Position numbers and translations under genes: made by a program. DNA of 64,000 bases from Chryseobacterium sp. MA9 (lineage in GTDB: Bacteria; Bacteroidota; Bacteroidia; Flavobacteriales; Weeksellaceae): assembly GCF_024399315.1 (NCBI RefSeq), contig NZ_CP075170.1, forward strand, positions 2,170,001 through 2,234,000, given 5' to 3'. This document shows, one piece after another, positions 7,344 through 16,492 of the stretch. Numbering within the stretch: position 1 is the stretch's first letter; each line of letters opens with the position of its first letter. The notes beneath the pieces are model-generated. The model saw nothing but the letters and a program-made list of their open reading frames with translations. It ran no database searches and was not told the origin of the DNA.

Positions 7344-8261
7344 ATGAAAACAATTGCTCTCTTCCTCTTCTTTTTCGTTTCTCTGACTGTCGTTTCTGCT
7401 CAGAATCATCATTCTGAAGGCTTTTATGAAACCTCAGATCATGTAAAGATCAAATATAAAGTCTCCGGAAAAGGAGAAGCCTGTATCTATATTCCCGGAG
7501 GTCCCGGGCAGGGATATCCATCTTTTGAATTGATGGGTGGAAACAGTCTGGAAAAAAACATGCAGATGGTTTATATGGATCAGCGGGGTTCCGGGGAATC
7601 CAGTACTTCCGAAAATTATCATCTTGATAAAATGGTTCAGGATATTGAAGAACTGAGACAGCATCTCAAATTAAAAAGAGTTTTCCTGCTGGCTCATTCC
7701 TTTGGCGGAATCATTGCAGTCAGTTATGCAAAAAAATATCCCCAGCATACCAAAGGACTCATTCTTGCCAATGTCACACTTCATTTTTTGAATGATGAAT
7801 CTCTCAAAGAACAGATTGAATATGGAAGCAGTCTTTTACAGACAAAAAACAGAGCGGTTCCTAAAGACAGCCTTTCTTCAGAACTTTCAAAAATAAGCAG
7901 TGCACTAAGAAAAAAAAGGATCGGATATAAATTCCTTACTGAAGATATCGAAACCATAAAAGAGACAGATAAAATAGATTCTCTTCATCCCCGTATCATC
8001 GACTTCGGAATGGCCGTCATTTCAAAACCTAAAGATTTTCCGGAATATTATGCTGATTATGCTCCCATCACAAAAGATATTCATGTTCCTGTCCTTATCA
8101 TTACGGGAAAAAAGGATAAAGCAGTGGGAACTCAGCACTACAAAACCTTCAGATTTCCCAATCAAAAAGTAGTTTCCATTGATGGGGGACATCTTCTGTA
8201 TTACGAGAAAAATAAAGACTTTGTAAACGCTGTTACCAATTTTGTGAAAACAACAAAGTGA
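7344..8261 (+). CDS. Secreted alpha/beta hydrolase (proline iminopeptidase-like)
   Basis: A 305-residue protein with a signal peptide (about 1-19, ending VVSAQ). It has the full alpha/beta hydrolase set: the oxyanion loop PGGPGQG (51-57), the nucleophile elbow AHSFGG (Ser119), the acid in GKKDKAVG (Asp258) and the catalytic His in GGHLLYYEK (His283). The GGPG loop and MDQRGSGES stretch are typical of proline iminopeptidase-like members of peptidase family S33, but the substrate is not fixed by these motifs. It likely acts in the periplasm. It stands alone between the dehydrogenase relic and mdh. Confidence 0.85.
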   Translation: MKTIALFLFFFVSLTVVSAQNHHSEGFYETSDHVKIKYKVSGKGEACIYIPGGPGQGYPSFELMGGNSLEKNMQMVYMDQRGSGESSTSENYHLDKMVQDIEELRQHLKLKRVFLLAHSFGGIIAVSYAKKYPQHTKGLILANVTLHFLNDESLKEQIEYGSSLLQTKNRAVPKDSLSSELSKISSALRKKRIGYKFLTEDIETIKETDKIDSLHPRIIDFGMAVISKPKDFPEYYADYAPITKDIHVPVLIITGKKDKAVGTQHYKTFRFPNQKVVSIDGGHLLYYEKNKDFVNAVTNFVKTTK

Positions 8262-8286
8262 TATTGTATTAGCAATTTTATAATTA

Positions 8287-8323
8287 AAAGTTTCGGCGCG
8301 GCCTTTGGCCGCGCCGAAACTTT
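8287..8323. repeat. Perfect 17-bp GC-rich palindrome (REP-like or terminator)
   Basis: AAAGTTTCGGCGCGGCC (8287-8303) and GGCCGCGCCGAAACTTT (8307-8323) are exact reverse complements around a TTT loop. The stem is far richer in GC than anything near it. It may end the hydrolase transcript, yet its composition fits an interspersed palindrome better. Confidence 0.75.
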
Positions 8324-8351
8324 CCCAACATTCAAATATTCATTAAAACAA

Positions 8352-8382
8352 AACAGGCTGTCTCAAATTGAAACAGCCTGTT
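8352..8382 (-). terminator. Terminator downstream of mdh
   Basis: AACAGGCTGT (8352-8361) pairs exactly with ACAGCCTGTT (8373-8382). It lies after the mdh stop on the minus strand, and a second T-containing flank makes it possibly bidirectional. Confidence 0.7.
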
Positions 8383-8419
8383 ATTATCTATTAATTCCTG
8401 CTTAAAAGCCGGATAATCA

Positions 8420-9346
8420 TTAAAATTTAAGATCTCCGTTCACCTCTCTTACTGCATTAGCAGCTTCAGCGAATTTCAATTGCTCTTCAGCAGTCAATGT
8501 TACATTTACGATTGATTCTACTCCGTTTGCTCCGATGATAGCAGGAACTCCTAAACAGATATCGTTTTGTCCGTACTCACCTTCAAGCATTAAAGAACAT
8601 GGGATCATTTTCTTTTGGTCACATGCAATCGCCTGAACCATTACAGAAACTGCTGCACCTGGAGCATACCAAGCAGAAGTTCCTAATAATTTCGTAAGAG
8701 TAGCTCCTCCTACTTTAGTTTCTTCGATTACATATTTTTGTTGATCTTCACTTAAGAATTCAGTTACAGGAACTCCATTTCTTGTAGCTTTGCTCAATAA
8801 TGGAAGCATACCTGTATCACTGTGAGCAGCAATTACCATTCCGTCTACATCAGAAATTGGAGCTTCTAATGCTTCAGCCAATCTGTATTTGAATCTTGCA
8901 GAGTCTAATGCACCACCCATTCCGATGATTTTGTGCTTAGGAAGACCTGAAGTTTTGTGAACAAGGTAAGCCATAGTATCCATTGGGTTAGAAACCACAA
9001 TAATGATTACTTCCGGAGAATGTTTTACTAAGTTTTCAGTAACGTCTTTCACGATACCAGCATTGATACCGATCAATTCTTCTCTTGTCATTCCAGGTTT
9101 TCTTGGGATCCCTGAAGTGATTACTGCTACATGAGAACCTGCAGTTTTGCTGTAATCTCCTGTTGTACCCGTAATTTTTGTATCAAATCCGTTAAGAGAT
9201 GCTGTCTGCATCAAATCCATTGCTTTACCTTCAGCAAACCCCTCTTTAATGTCTACCAAAACTACTTCTGAACAGAAGTTCTTCATTGCGATGTATTCCG
9301 CACAGCTTGCTCCTACAGCGCCTGCACCTACTACAGTTACTTTCAT
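8420..9346 (-). CDS. mdh: Malate dehydrogenase
   Basis: A 308-residue NAD-dependent malate dehydrogenase of the citric acid cycle, cytoplasmic. It has the Rossmann loop GAGAVG (7-12) and Asp32 at the end of strand 2, which selects NAD over NADP. The substrate arginines are in IPRKPGMTR (Arg82, Arg88) and LDSARFK (Arg151). Asn120 is in VSNPMD and the catalytic His175 is in AAHSDTG. Arg82 in the active-site loop, with MTR at 87-88, separates malate from lactate dehydrogenases. The gene is monocistronic, with its own -7 box (9401-9408) and terminator. It complements the succinate dehydrogenase operon 4.5 kb away. Confidence 0.95.
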   Translation of the reverse strand: MKVTVVGAGAVGASCAEYIAMKNFCSEVVLVDIKEGFAEGKAMDLMQTASLNGFDTKITGTTGDYSKTAGSHVAVITSGIPRKPGMTREELIGINAGIVKDVTENLVKHSPEVIIIVVSNPMDTMAYLVHKTSGLPKHKIIGMGGALDSARFKYRLAEALEAPISDVDGMVIAAHSDTGMLPLLSKATRNGVPVTEFLSEDQQKYVIEETKVGGATLTKLLGTSAWYAPGAAVSVMVQAIACDQKKMIPCSLMLEGEYGQNDICLGVPAIIGANGVESIVNVTLTAEEQLKFAEAANAVREVNGDLKF

Positions 9347-9400
9347 ATTGTTACTTTTTAAAATTATTTTTTGTTAGTTAAGTTTAAATTTGAAACTCCC

Positions 9401-9408
9401 CAAATTTA
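9401..9408 (-). promoter_or_regulatory. mdh promoter -7 box
   Basis: TAAATTTG on the minus strand matches the Bacteroidota TAnnTTTG -7 element. It lies 55 bp upstream of the mdh ATG and just after the terminator of the heme oxygenase operon. Confidence 0.6.
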
Positions 9409-9410
9409 AT

Positions 9411-9444
9411 AATTCCTGAAAAAATGCGCAATTTTTCAGGAATT
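9411..9444 (-). terminator. Terminator of the bphP-heme oxygenase operon
   Basis: AATTCCTGAAAAA (9411-9423) and TTTTTCAGGAATT (9432-9444) are perfect reverse complements around an 8-nt loop, 20 bp beyond the heme oxygenase stop on the minus strand. Confidence 0.75.
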
Positions 9445-9463
9445 TAATTAGAATTAAAATAAA

Positions 9464-10015
9464 TTAGTTGACGTTCAGTAAAAACGTGTACAGCTTTTTC
9501 GCACCAGAAAGTACTTCATGGTAGTTTTCCTCAGCTACTTCCGTATCCAGAACTTCCTTAAAATTTTTCCACATAGGGCCTGTATTTTCCTGATAACATC
9601 CGAAAAAGTTGAAAGTAACCTCATCAAATCCTTCCGTTTTAGAAAGCTGTTTGGCAATTACATTCCCACCAAGCGTAGAACCTTCAATCACATACATCGC
9701 GCCAAGCGCTTCATGCTCATTGCTGAATTCAAGATTGTGGGAAGCGGACTGATTTTCCAGAGAAAGGCTTTTCAGGTCTTCTTCAATAAGGAAAAGTTTT
9801 TTTCTTGCATCAAGCTGAAGTTTTTCTGCATACTTATCAGAAAGGCTGCTGAAGATTTTATCTTCACTGTGAAGAAGCATCAGGTAATTAGTATGGATGA
9901 TTTTTTTATAATCCTCTAAGGTGAAAGTCTTGTTAAAAATCTTTTCAGAATTAAAAAGTTTCTCTGCCGCATCGTGATAATCTGCTGTATTCTGTTTAAG
10001 ATATTCTGATACCAT
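9464..10015 (-). CDS. Heme oxygenase-like protein (biliverdin-producing, bacteriophytochrome partner)
   Basis: A 183-residue all-helical protein of the bacterial heme oxygenase type. The N-terminal TADYHDAAEKL has the His that would be the proximal heme ligand (His14). AMYVIEGSTLGGNVIAKQL (about 106-124) is the distal helix with its flexible Gly-Gly. The enzyme cleaves heme to biliverdin, CO and iron. The gene lies 20 bp downstream of the bacteriophytochrome gene, so it very probably supplies that protein's biliverdin chromophore. The two are co-transcribed and end at the hairpin 9411-9444. Confidence 0.85.
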   Translation of the reverse strand: MVSEYLKQNTADYHDAAEKLFNSEKIFNKTFTLEDYKKIIHTNYLMLLHSEDKIFSSLSDKYAEKLQLDARKKLFLIEEDLKSLSLENQSASHNLEFSNEHEALGAMYVIEGSTLGGNVIAKQLSKTEGFDEVTFNFFGCYQENTGPMWKNFKEVLDTEVAEENYHEVLSGAKKLYTFLLNVN

Positions 10016-10035
10016 AAATAACGTTTAAAAGTTTC

Positions 10036-12234
10036 TCAAATATAAGGCTTTTTGAACGTTAAAATAAAGGACGTTCCCTCACTGCTGCTTTCATAATCCA
10101 CATTTCCTCCTATTCTTTTCATAATACGGTATACAATAGACAGCCCTACTCCGTTTCCTTTAAATTGCTTGGCGTTATCCATCCTGTTGAAAATTTTAAA
10201 CATCTTATGCTTCTCCTCTTCAGGAATGCCAATACCGTTGTCTGAAACCCTGTAAATAATAGTCTGCCCATCTTCTTTTCCTTCAATTTCCACTTTCGGA
10301 AGATCTTTGTGAGAAGAATATTTCACGGCATTATTGATAATATTAAGGAATACCTGATGAAGCATCGTTTTATCAGCCAGTACATCCGGGCATTCCTTAA
10401 TGATAATTTCACTGTTTGGACTGCCATAGGTCATCTTGGCATTTTGAGAGATTTTCTCAATAGTATGAGCCGTTTTCAGACTTTCAAGCTGTATTTCACT
10501 ATGCTTGGCACGGCTGAGCTGCAGTACATCATGCATCATTTCCGCCATATTATCTATTTCCTCAATAATCGTATTGATCTTGATTTTGCTTTTTATAGAA
10601 TCACTGGTAAGATTTCCCAGCAGCATCTGGGCATTTAGTTTCATCACCGTCAGTGGAGTTCCTAAATCATGAGAAATGGTATATGAAAAACTGTCAAGCT
10701 CTTCATTCACTTTCTTAAGCTCATCATTAAGCCTTTTGATCGCATTATAATTTTTGTGAGAGGTTTCTAAAATCAAATCCCTTACAGCCTGTACAGCACT
10801 TATATTTCTGGAATTCCATCTTTTAGAATTCCCTTTGATATTTTCTGTAAAAATACGGAAGGAAGTTCTCGGCGATATCATCTGCCTTTCCTCTCCGTTT
10901 TGAGAAAATACACCGATCTTTTTCTCAGGATTCCCGGCCCAGTTGATATGTTCATCAAACTCTTTTCGGAACCAGATCAGCATTTCATTCTTATCTCTTT
11001 CAATAAAATAAATAATGATACCTGCTGCATTTTTAGGCAGGTCCAGTTTCTCATCGTGATCCTTAAGGAAACTACGACTCACAAAGATCTGTTCATTCGT
11101 ATTCTCAAGCGCCCATTGTACAATTCTGCTGAGACTTTCCGGATTGGGAGTACTGCCGTCTGTTATGATGCTTTCATCTGAAACAATAGCAAGTCCGTCT
11201 GCCTCCGGTAAGTTTCTGATCTCCGTTTTACATTCAACAAGAGAATCGAACAGGTTATTATGTTTTAAAAACTCCGTTTTAAGCTGAGACACTTTCTCAT
11301 TCAGTTCCAAACGGTAGTTCAGCTCGCTCTTGGATTTAAAAGATGAATAAGCATTAGCAGCCAGAGCAGTGAAAATTCCGGCCTGTACTCTGTCCTCAAG
11401 GTCAATATGCTTAGGTTCTACATTCTGACAGGTTACCAGTCCCCAAAGATGATCATCAATAATAATTGAAACACTGAAGCTTGAAGCTGCTCCTGAATTT
11501 TTAAGATATTGCCCATGAATAGGTGACATTCCTCTGGATGCTGAAAAAGTGAGGTCAATATTTTCAGGACTTCTGCTTAAAATAGGAACCGTCTCCGCAT
11601 ATACATTGCTGAAGATTCTTTTTCTTTTTTTCAGATAAAGCTCACGTGCCTGTTTTGGAATATCAGATTCCGGATAATGAAGACCCAGAAAACTTTCCAT
11701 ATTCTCATTTTTCTTTTCGGCAATTACTTTTCCTGAACCATCCATCATGAATTTATAGACCATCATCCGGTCATAGTTAACCACCTTCGACAGGGTTTCC
11801 AGAAGATGATTCCAAAGCTCTTTTTCATTATCGATGATATAGAAGTTATCATATTTATTTGAAATCCTTTTATTGGGATTAATCAAAACTTCTTCAAATT
11901 CCATGAAAATATAGAGTTCACTTCTGAAAACAGAAAAATGGTACTCTGTATCATCAATAAAAATCTTATCAAAATAAGTTTCATTCTTCCGTCTGGTAAA
12001 TTTATCCAGCGAAGTATAGATTTCTGAATCAATAATGCTTTGAAAACTTTCCGGAAAGTCAGTAAGCTTTCTTCCGAATAGTTTCTCTGAACTCCCGATC
12101 TTAAATATATCCGAAATATTCCTGCTAAAAAAAGTAATGGTACGGGACTCCGCATCAATGCCAATCAAATAACCAAAACTTTGTATAGAACCCGGAATAT
12201 GGATAGGTTCTTCATGGCATTCTATAAAATTCAT
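10036..12234 (-). CDS. Bacteriophytochrome sensor histidine kinase
   Basis: A 732-residue red/far-red photoreceptor kinase. The order is a PAS domain with the chromophore-binding Cys in the opening MNFIECHEEPIHIPGSIQSFG (Cys6 from this start); a GAF domain with PESDIP (the PASDIP motif) and SPIHGQYLKN, whose His contacts the bilin; a PHY domain; HisKA with SYTISHDLGTPL (phospho-His in the H-box); and HATPase with NAVKYS, DNGIGIP and GNGVGLSIV. A TTG at 12258 would add eight residues, but it lies inside the likely -7 box TATATTTG, so I prefer ATG 12234. No response regulator is adjacent. Heme oxygenase follows in the operon. Confidence 0.92.
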   Translation of the reverse strand: MNFIECHEEPIHIPGSIQSFGYLIGIDAESRTITFFSRNISDIFKIGSSEKLFGRKLTDFPESFQSIIDSEIYTSLDKFTRRKNETYFDKIFIDDTEYHFSVFRSELYIFMEFEEVLINPNKRISNKYDNFYIIDNEKELWNHLLETLSKVVNYDRMMVYKFMMDGSGKVIAEKKNENMESFLGLHYPESDIPKQARELYLKKRKRIFSNVYAETVPILSRSPENIDLTFSASRGMSPIHGQYLKNSGAASSFSVSIIIDDHLWGLVTCQNVEPKHIDLEDRVQAGIFTALAANAYSSFKSKSELNYRLELNEKVSQLKTEFLKHNNLFDSLVECKTEIRNLPEADGLAIVSDESIITDGSTPNPESLSRIVQWALENTNEQIFVSRSFLKDHDEKLDLPKNAAGIIIYFIERDKNEMLIWFRKEFDEHINWAGNPEKKIGVFSQNGEERQMISPRTSFRIFTENIKGNSKRWNSRNISAVQAVRDLILETSHKNYNAIKRLNDELKKVNEELDSFSYTISHDLGTPLTVMKLNAQMLLGNLTSDSIKSKIKINTIIEEIDNMAEMMHDVLQLSRAKHSEIQLESLKTAHTIEKISQNAKMTYGSPNSEIIIKECPDVLADKTMLHQVFLNIINNAVKYSSHKDLPKVEIEGKEDGQTIIYRVSDNGIGIPEEEKHKMFKIFNRMDNAKQFKGNGVGLSIVYRIMKRIGGNVDYESSSEGTSFILTFKKPYI

Positions 12235-12255
12235 ATATCTCTTCAGTCTATCAAT

Positions 12256-12263
12256 CAAATATA
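12256..12263 (-). promoter_or_regulatory. bphP promoter -7 box
   Basis: TATATTTG on the minus strand fits TAnnTTTG and lies 21 bp before ATG 12234. No good TTG -33 element is seen. The 350-bp spacer to 12615 is AT-rich and holds no gene I can support. It presumably carries the divergent promoter of the amide hydrolase. Confidence 0.5.
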
Positions 12264-12614
12264 GCGTTTTTTGGAACAGCTTTCTATTTTGTGGTACCTA
12301 ATTTCAAAGTTCTTTACCCAATAATTTGTAAAGTATATCTCTATGAAAACCAAAGTAAAAAGACATTACACTATTCTTCATTTTCATCTCATTTTTATGA
12401 GATATCTTTATAAGATACGAAAAAAAATCCAATAACCATGTTTTTCACTCTTTAACTATGATTCATAACATGAATTACACATTATTAACCTTAATAATTG
12501 TTTTATTTAAACAATTTTATCTAAATTTATATCACCAAACAATGAATATGATCAAAATTAATTGAATTATTCACAATAAATTCAATAAAAAATTTAAATT
12601 CAAATAATACTATT

Positions 12615-13664
12615 ATGAAAAAGTTCCCATTAATTTTATTTTCTCTGATCCTCTCTATAGGATTATGGAATCCATCAGAAGCATGTACAAGGGTAGTTTA
12701 CAAAGGGCCTCAGAATACCATTATTACAGCACGTTCTATGGACTGGCGGGACGAGATCCCTGCCAACCTGTGGGTTTTCTCAAAAGGAATAGACCGCAAC
12801 GGACTGGTAGGCTCTAAATCTGTAAAATGGACTTCCAAATACGGAAGCCTCATCAGCTCTTCCTGGGATATTGCTTCAGCAGACGGAATGAACGAAAAAG
12901 GACTGGTTGCCAACCTGCTTTGGTTAGGAGAATCCCAGTATCCGAAGTTTGATGGAAAAGGAAGTAAAAAGGGACTTGCCATATCATTATGGGCACAATA
13001 TTATCTCGATAATTTTGCTACAGTAAAAGAAGCAGTAGAATTTTCACGAAAAGAACCATTCGTTATTGTAAGTGATTATATTCCGGGAACAGAAAGATTT
13101 ACGACAATCCATCTTTCCATTTCAGATGCTTCAGGAGACAATGCTGTATTTGAATATATTGACGGTAAACTGGTCATTCATCATGATCCGTCTTATACCG
13201 TAATGACCAATTCTCCTGTTTTTGAAGAACAGCTGGCCCTTAACAATTACTGGAAAGGAATTCCGGGAACGGTTATGCTTCCGGGAACCAACCGCGCTGC
13301 CGACCGTTTTGTAAGAGCTTCGTATTACATCAATGCAATTCCGCAGACTGCGGATACCCGTACAGCGGTAGCCAGTGTTTTCAGTGTGATCAGAAACTGC
13401 TCTGTTCCTTACGGAATCACTTCAGCAACGGAACCTAATATTTCGTCAACAAGATGGCGTTCTGTCTCAGATCAGAAAAACCTTGTGTATTATTTTGAAA
13501 CGGTTTTCACACCGAATACTTTTTGGGTAGATCTTAAAGATTTCGATCTGAGCCCTAAAGGAAAAGTGATGAAGCTGGATCTGAGTAACAATCGTACCTA
13601 TAACGGTAAATCCAATACCGAATTTAAGGAATCTGCACCGTTTACATTCTTAGGATTAAAATAA
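12615..13664 (+). CDS. Linear amide C-N hydrolase (choloylglycine hydrolase / penicillin V acylase family)
   Basis: A 349-residue Ntn hydrolase. A signal peptide (about 1-23, ending PSEA) is followed at once by Cys24 (ACTRVVY). Signal cleavage would thus expose the catalytic N-terminal Cys. Arg40 and Asp43 in TARSMDW, Asn in MTNSPVFEEQ and Arg in the later RFVRASYY region are the usual active-site set of bile salt hydrolases and penicillin V acylases. The substrate in an environmental flavobacterium is more likely an N-acyl amide, such as a homoserine lactone or a lactam, than a bile salt. It is monocistronic and probably periplasmic. Confidence 0.85.
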   Translation: MKKFPLILFSLILSIGLWNPSEACTRVVYKGPQNTIITARSMDWRDEIPANLWVFSKGIDRNGLVGSKSVKWTSKYGSLISSSWDIASADGMNEKGLVANLLWLGESQYPKFDGKGSKKGLAISLWAQYYLDNFATVKEAVEFSRKEPFVIVSDYIPGTERFTTIHLSISDASGDNAVFEYIDGKLVIHHDPSYTVMTNSPVFEEQLALNNYWKGIPGTVMLPGTNRAADRFVRASYYINAIPQTADTRTAVASVFSVIRNCSVPYGITSATEPNISSTRWRSVSDQKNLVYYFETVFTPNTFWVDLKDFDLSPKGKVMKLDLSNNRTYNGKSNTEFKESAPFTFLGLK

Positions 13665-13761
13665 ATATTTCACCACAAAACATTTATACGCTTAAGTAAA
13701 ATAATCTGCCCTTGCAGATGAAAGGACCTAAGTATGCCGCACTATGATTCAATGGGTGACC

Positions 13762-13815
13762 ATTCCCCTTCTCTGGAGGGGTGGCAAATCAAAGATTTGA
13801 CGGGGTGGTTTAGCA
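13762..13815. repeat. Interspersed repeat-like spacer element
   Basis: The spacer holds CCCCTTCTCTGGAGGGGTGG, then AAATCAAAGATTTGACGGGG. That is two short palindromes (CCCCTTCTCTGGAGGGG and AAATCaaaGATTTG) joined by GGGGTGG repeats, and it is richer in GC than its surroundings. I recall similar elements between Chryseobacterium genes. The copy number cannot be checked here. Confidence 0.5.
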
Positions 13816-13858
13816 ATAGTGGTAAAATAAAGTTTACAATAAAAAAACAAAAATAGAT

Positions 13859-15025
13859 ATGGCCTTTTTTTCGATTAAAAAGAAAAGCCTGATCCTGTGC
13901 ATGCTGGCCTGTGGATTATCAGCTTATGCACAAAATCAGGATTCTCTGAAAACCACACCTCCTCCACAGGAAGAAGACAATGTAAAATATCCGCAGCTGC
14001 AGATCAAAGGCCTTTTTCAGGCACGTTATCTGGTAGGGATGTCCAGGGATGTTGATGTCAACGGACTTCATCATACCGATGGTTCCGGAACTGATAATAA
14101 TTTCATGCTCAAATACATGAGGGTTCAGGTTCGGGCGCAGATCAGTAAACGCACAGAAGTAGTTGTCTTAGCCAACCTTGCGGACTTTAAAAATGATCCT
14201 AAAAGCAGAGTTCTTGAAAACGCTTATCTGAAGTATACTTTCAATCCCAAATTAGCCATTACCGTAGGGCAATTCAGACCTTGGTTCGGTATTGAAGAAA
14301 CTTATCCTATTGATATTATTAAATCTTTAGACTGGTCTAATCAGTATACGGAATTCGGAAAACTGGGCTGGACAAGTTTCCAGATCGGAATGTCTGCCAC
14401 AGGACAGCTTCAGTTGGGAGAAATTCCTTTCCAATATGCTGTTTCGGTAGTCAACGGAAATGGAAAAAACCAGATCAATGATAATGATAACGGAAAGCAG
14501 TATTCTACCCGCCTTGTCTTCGGATTATCCAAAAAATACAATTTCAATGTAGGTCTGAACGGAGGTATTGGGGAAGTTTTCAGCAAAAAAGTATACGCAC
14601 TGGGAGTAGATCTGAGCTCATTGATTCAATTTGATCCAAAATGGAGTCTTGACATGCAGCTGGAAGCCAAACAAGCCACCAACCATGTTCTGTACAACTC
14701 CATTGCCCCTGAATTGCGACCTGAGAATCCAGATCAGTATCTGATCCGAGGAGCTTATTTCCTTCCAAATCTAAGATATGAGATCAACCATAAAAATCTC
14801 AGTGCCTTCGAATTATCCTGCCGTTACGAATACCTTGATACCAATTTCAGAATGGCTTCCAACCCAAGACAAACGATCACTCCTATGTTCGGATTGGAAT
14901 TTCTGAAAAATTATGGAGCAAGAATTCAATTGGGAGTTCAGTTTGACCGTTACAAATATCAGGTGGAAAACACATCACAATACAATAACAATCTATTCAT
15001 TGTCCAGGTACAAAGTAGGTTTTAA
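13859..15025 (+). CDS. Outer membrane porin (OprO/OprP-like beta barrel)
   Basis: A 388-residue protein. It has a signal peptide ending SAYAQ, then QLQIKGLFQARYL and alternating hydrophobic/aromatic strands through to a final VQVQSRF with a C-terminal Phe, the mark of an outer membrane barrel. The VGQFRPWFGIE and SNQYTEFGKL stretches resemble the phosphate-selective porin O/P family. The length is normal for that family. It lies 20 bp before a DASS dicarboxylate transporter and sdhCAB, so here it probably admits C4-dicarboxylates rather than phosphate. That is an inference from context. Confidence 0.8.
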   Translation: MAFFSIKKKSLILCMLACGLSAYAQNQDSLKTTPPPQEEDNVKYPQLQIKGLFQARYLVGMSRDVDVNGLHHTDGSGTDNNFMLKYMRVQVRAQISKRTEVVVLANLADFKNDPKSRVLENAYLKYTFNPKLAITVGQFRPWFGIEETYPIDIIKSLDWSNQYTEFGKLGWTSFQIGMSATGQLQLGEIPFQYAVSVVNGNGKNQINDNDNGKQYSTRLVFGLSKKYNFNVGLNGGIGEVFSKKVYALGVDLSSLIQFDPKWSLDMQLEAKQATNHVLYNSIAPELRPENPDQYLIRGAYFLPNLRYEINHKNLSAFELSCRYEYLDTNFRMASNPRQTITPMFGLEFLKNYGARIQLGVQFDRYKYQVENTSQYNNNLFIVQVQSRF

Positions 15026-15045
15026 ACGATTAAATAGTTAGTATC

Positions 15046-16476
15046 ATGAAAGAAATTAATATCAAAAACGTAGCGATTACATTTGTTGTTGCGTTAATAA
15101 TATGGTTCATCCCTGCTCCGGAGGGTGTGGCTGAGAATGCCTGGCATCTGTTCGCCATCTTTGCGGCAACCATTTTAGGCATTATTCTTAAAGCAGCTCC
15201 TATGGGCACAATGTGTATGATGGCCATTGGTTTTACAGCCCTTACACAGGTAGTAGCTCCGGGAGACGCAGGGAAATCCATTACCAAAGCTCTTTCCGGT
15301 TTTGGAGACAAAGTAATCTGGCTGATCGGGATCTCATTCTTTATTGCCAGAGGATTTATTAAAACGGGACTTGGAAACCGTATTGCCTTTCTATTCATCA
15401 GGGTTTTTGGTAAAAGTTCATTGGGATTGGCTTACGGATTAGGATTGGCCGATGTTTGTCTGGCACCTGCCATTCCGAGTAATACAGCAAGAGGTGGTGG
15501 GATTATCTATCCTATCATGAAATCCATGGCGATAAGTTTTGATTCTGTTCCTGAGAAGCCGGAAACGCATAGAAAATTAGGATCATTTCTTACTTTGAAC
15601 AGTTACTATATGAACCTCATCGCTTCTTCTATGTTCCTTACCGGGACAGCAAGTAACCCGATGTGTCAGAAATTTGCCGCCAACCTTGGTATTGATATTA
15701 CATGGATGTCATGGGCTGCAGCAGGTTTCATTCCCGGCGCAGTAGCATTTTTTGTTGTTCCTTTGGTACTGTACAAATTATATCCGCCCGAACTGAAAAA
15801 AACAGGTGATGCTCCGAAAATGGCAGCTCAAAAATTAAAAGAAATGGGACCTATTTCCAGAAACGAATGGCTGATGCTGCTTGCATTTTTCATTCTGTTA
15901 GCTCTTTGGATATTTGGCGGAGCACTTTCTATTGATGCTACTACTACGGCATTCATCGGATTAACATTATTGCTGTTAACTTCAGTATTAACCTGGGAAG
16001 ATGTAAAAGGTGAAAAAGGAGCGTGGGATACTATCGTTTGGTTCGCAGTACTGGTGATGATGGCAAGTTCTTTAAATGAATTGGGATTCATTGGTTGGTT
16101 CAGTAACCTTATCAAAGTACAAATTGGAGGTCTGAGCTGGCAGGTAGCCTTCCCGGTTATTATTGTAGTCTATTTCTTCAGTCACTATATTTTTGCAAGT
16201 GCAACAGCTCACGTAGCAGCCATGTATGCAGCATTATTGGGTGTAGGGGTTTCTTTGGGAATTCCTCCAATGCTATTAGCGATGATGCTAGGTTTCATGG
16301 GTTCCATTTATGGTGTACTTACCCATTACGGACACGGTCCGGCTCCGGTATTTTTTGGAAGCGGATATGTAGATCTCAAAGCCTGGTGGGTCAGAGGTCT
16401 TGAAATAGGAATCGTTCTATTGATCATTTACATGGTTGTAGGAGGATTGTGGATGAAAGTCTTAGGATATTATTAA
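15046..16476 (+). CDS. DASS/SLC13 family anion (dicarboxylate) transporter
   Basis: A 476-residue inner membrane protein with about twelve hydrophobic segments. The motif ADVCLAPAIPSNTARGGGIIYPI (about 138-160) holds the SNT signature of the divalent anion:sodium symporters. The second half has TASNPM-like and HYIFASATAHVAA motifs. It resembles 2-oxoglutarate/malate or citrate/succinate translocators (CitT/TtdT/SODiT type). It is followed by sdhC after 16 bp. With the porin upstream and succinate dehydrogenase downstream, succinate, fumarate or malate is the likely substrate. Confidence 0.88.
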   Translation: MKEINIKNVAITFVVALIIWFIPAPEGVAENAWHLFAIFAATILGIILKAAPMGTMCMMAIGFTALTQVVAPGDAGKSITKALSGFGDKVIWLIGISFFIARGFIKTGLGNRIAFLFIRVFGKSSLGLAYGLGLADVCLAPAIPSNTARGGGIIYPIMKSMAISFDSVPEKPETHRKLGSFLTLNSYYMNLIASSMFLTGTASNPMCQKFAANLGIDITWMSWAAAGFIPGAVAFFVVPLVLYKLYPPELKKTGDAPKMAAQKLKEMGPISRNEWLMLLAFFILLALWIFGGALSIDATTTAFIGLTLLLLTSVLTWEDVKGEKGAWDTIVWFAVLVMMASSLNELGFIGWFSNLIKVQIGGLSWQVAFPVIIVVYFFSHYIFASATAHVAAMYAALLGVGVSLGIPPMLLAMMLGFMGSIYGVLTHYGHGPAPVFFGSGYVDLKAWWVRGLEIGIVLLIIYMVVGGLWMKVLGYY

Positions 16477-16492
16477 TTTTTAAATCAAAAAT

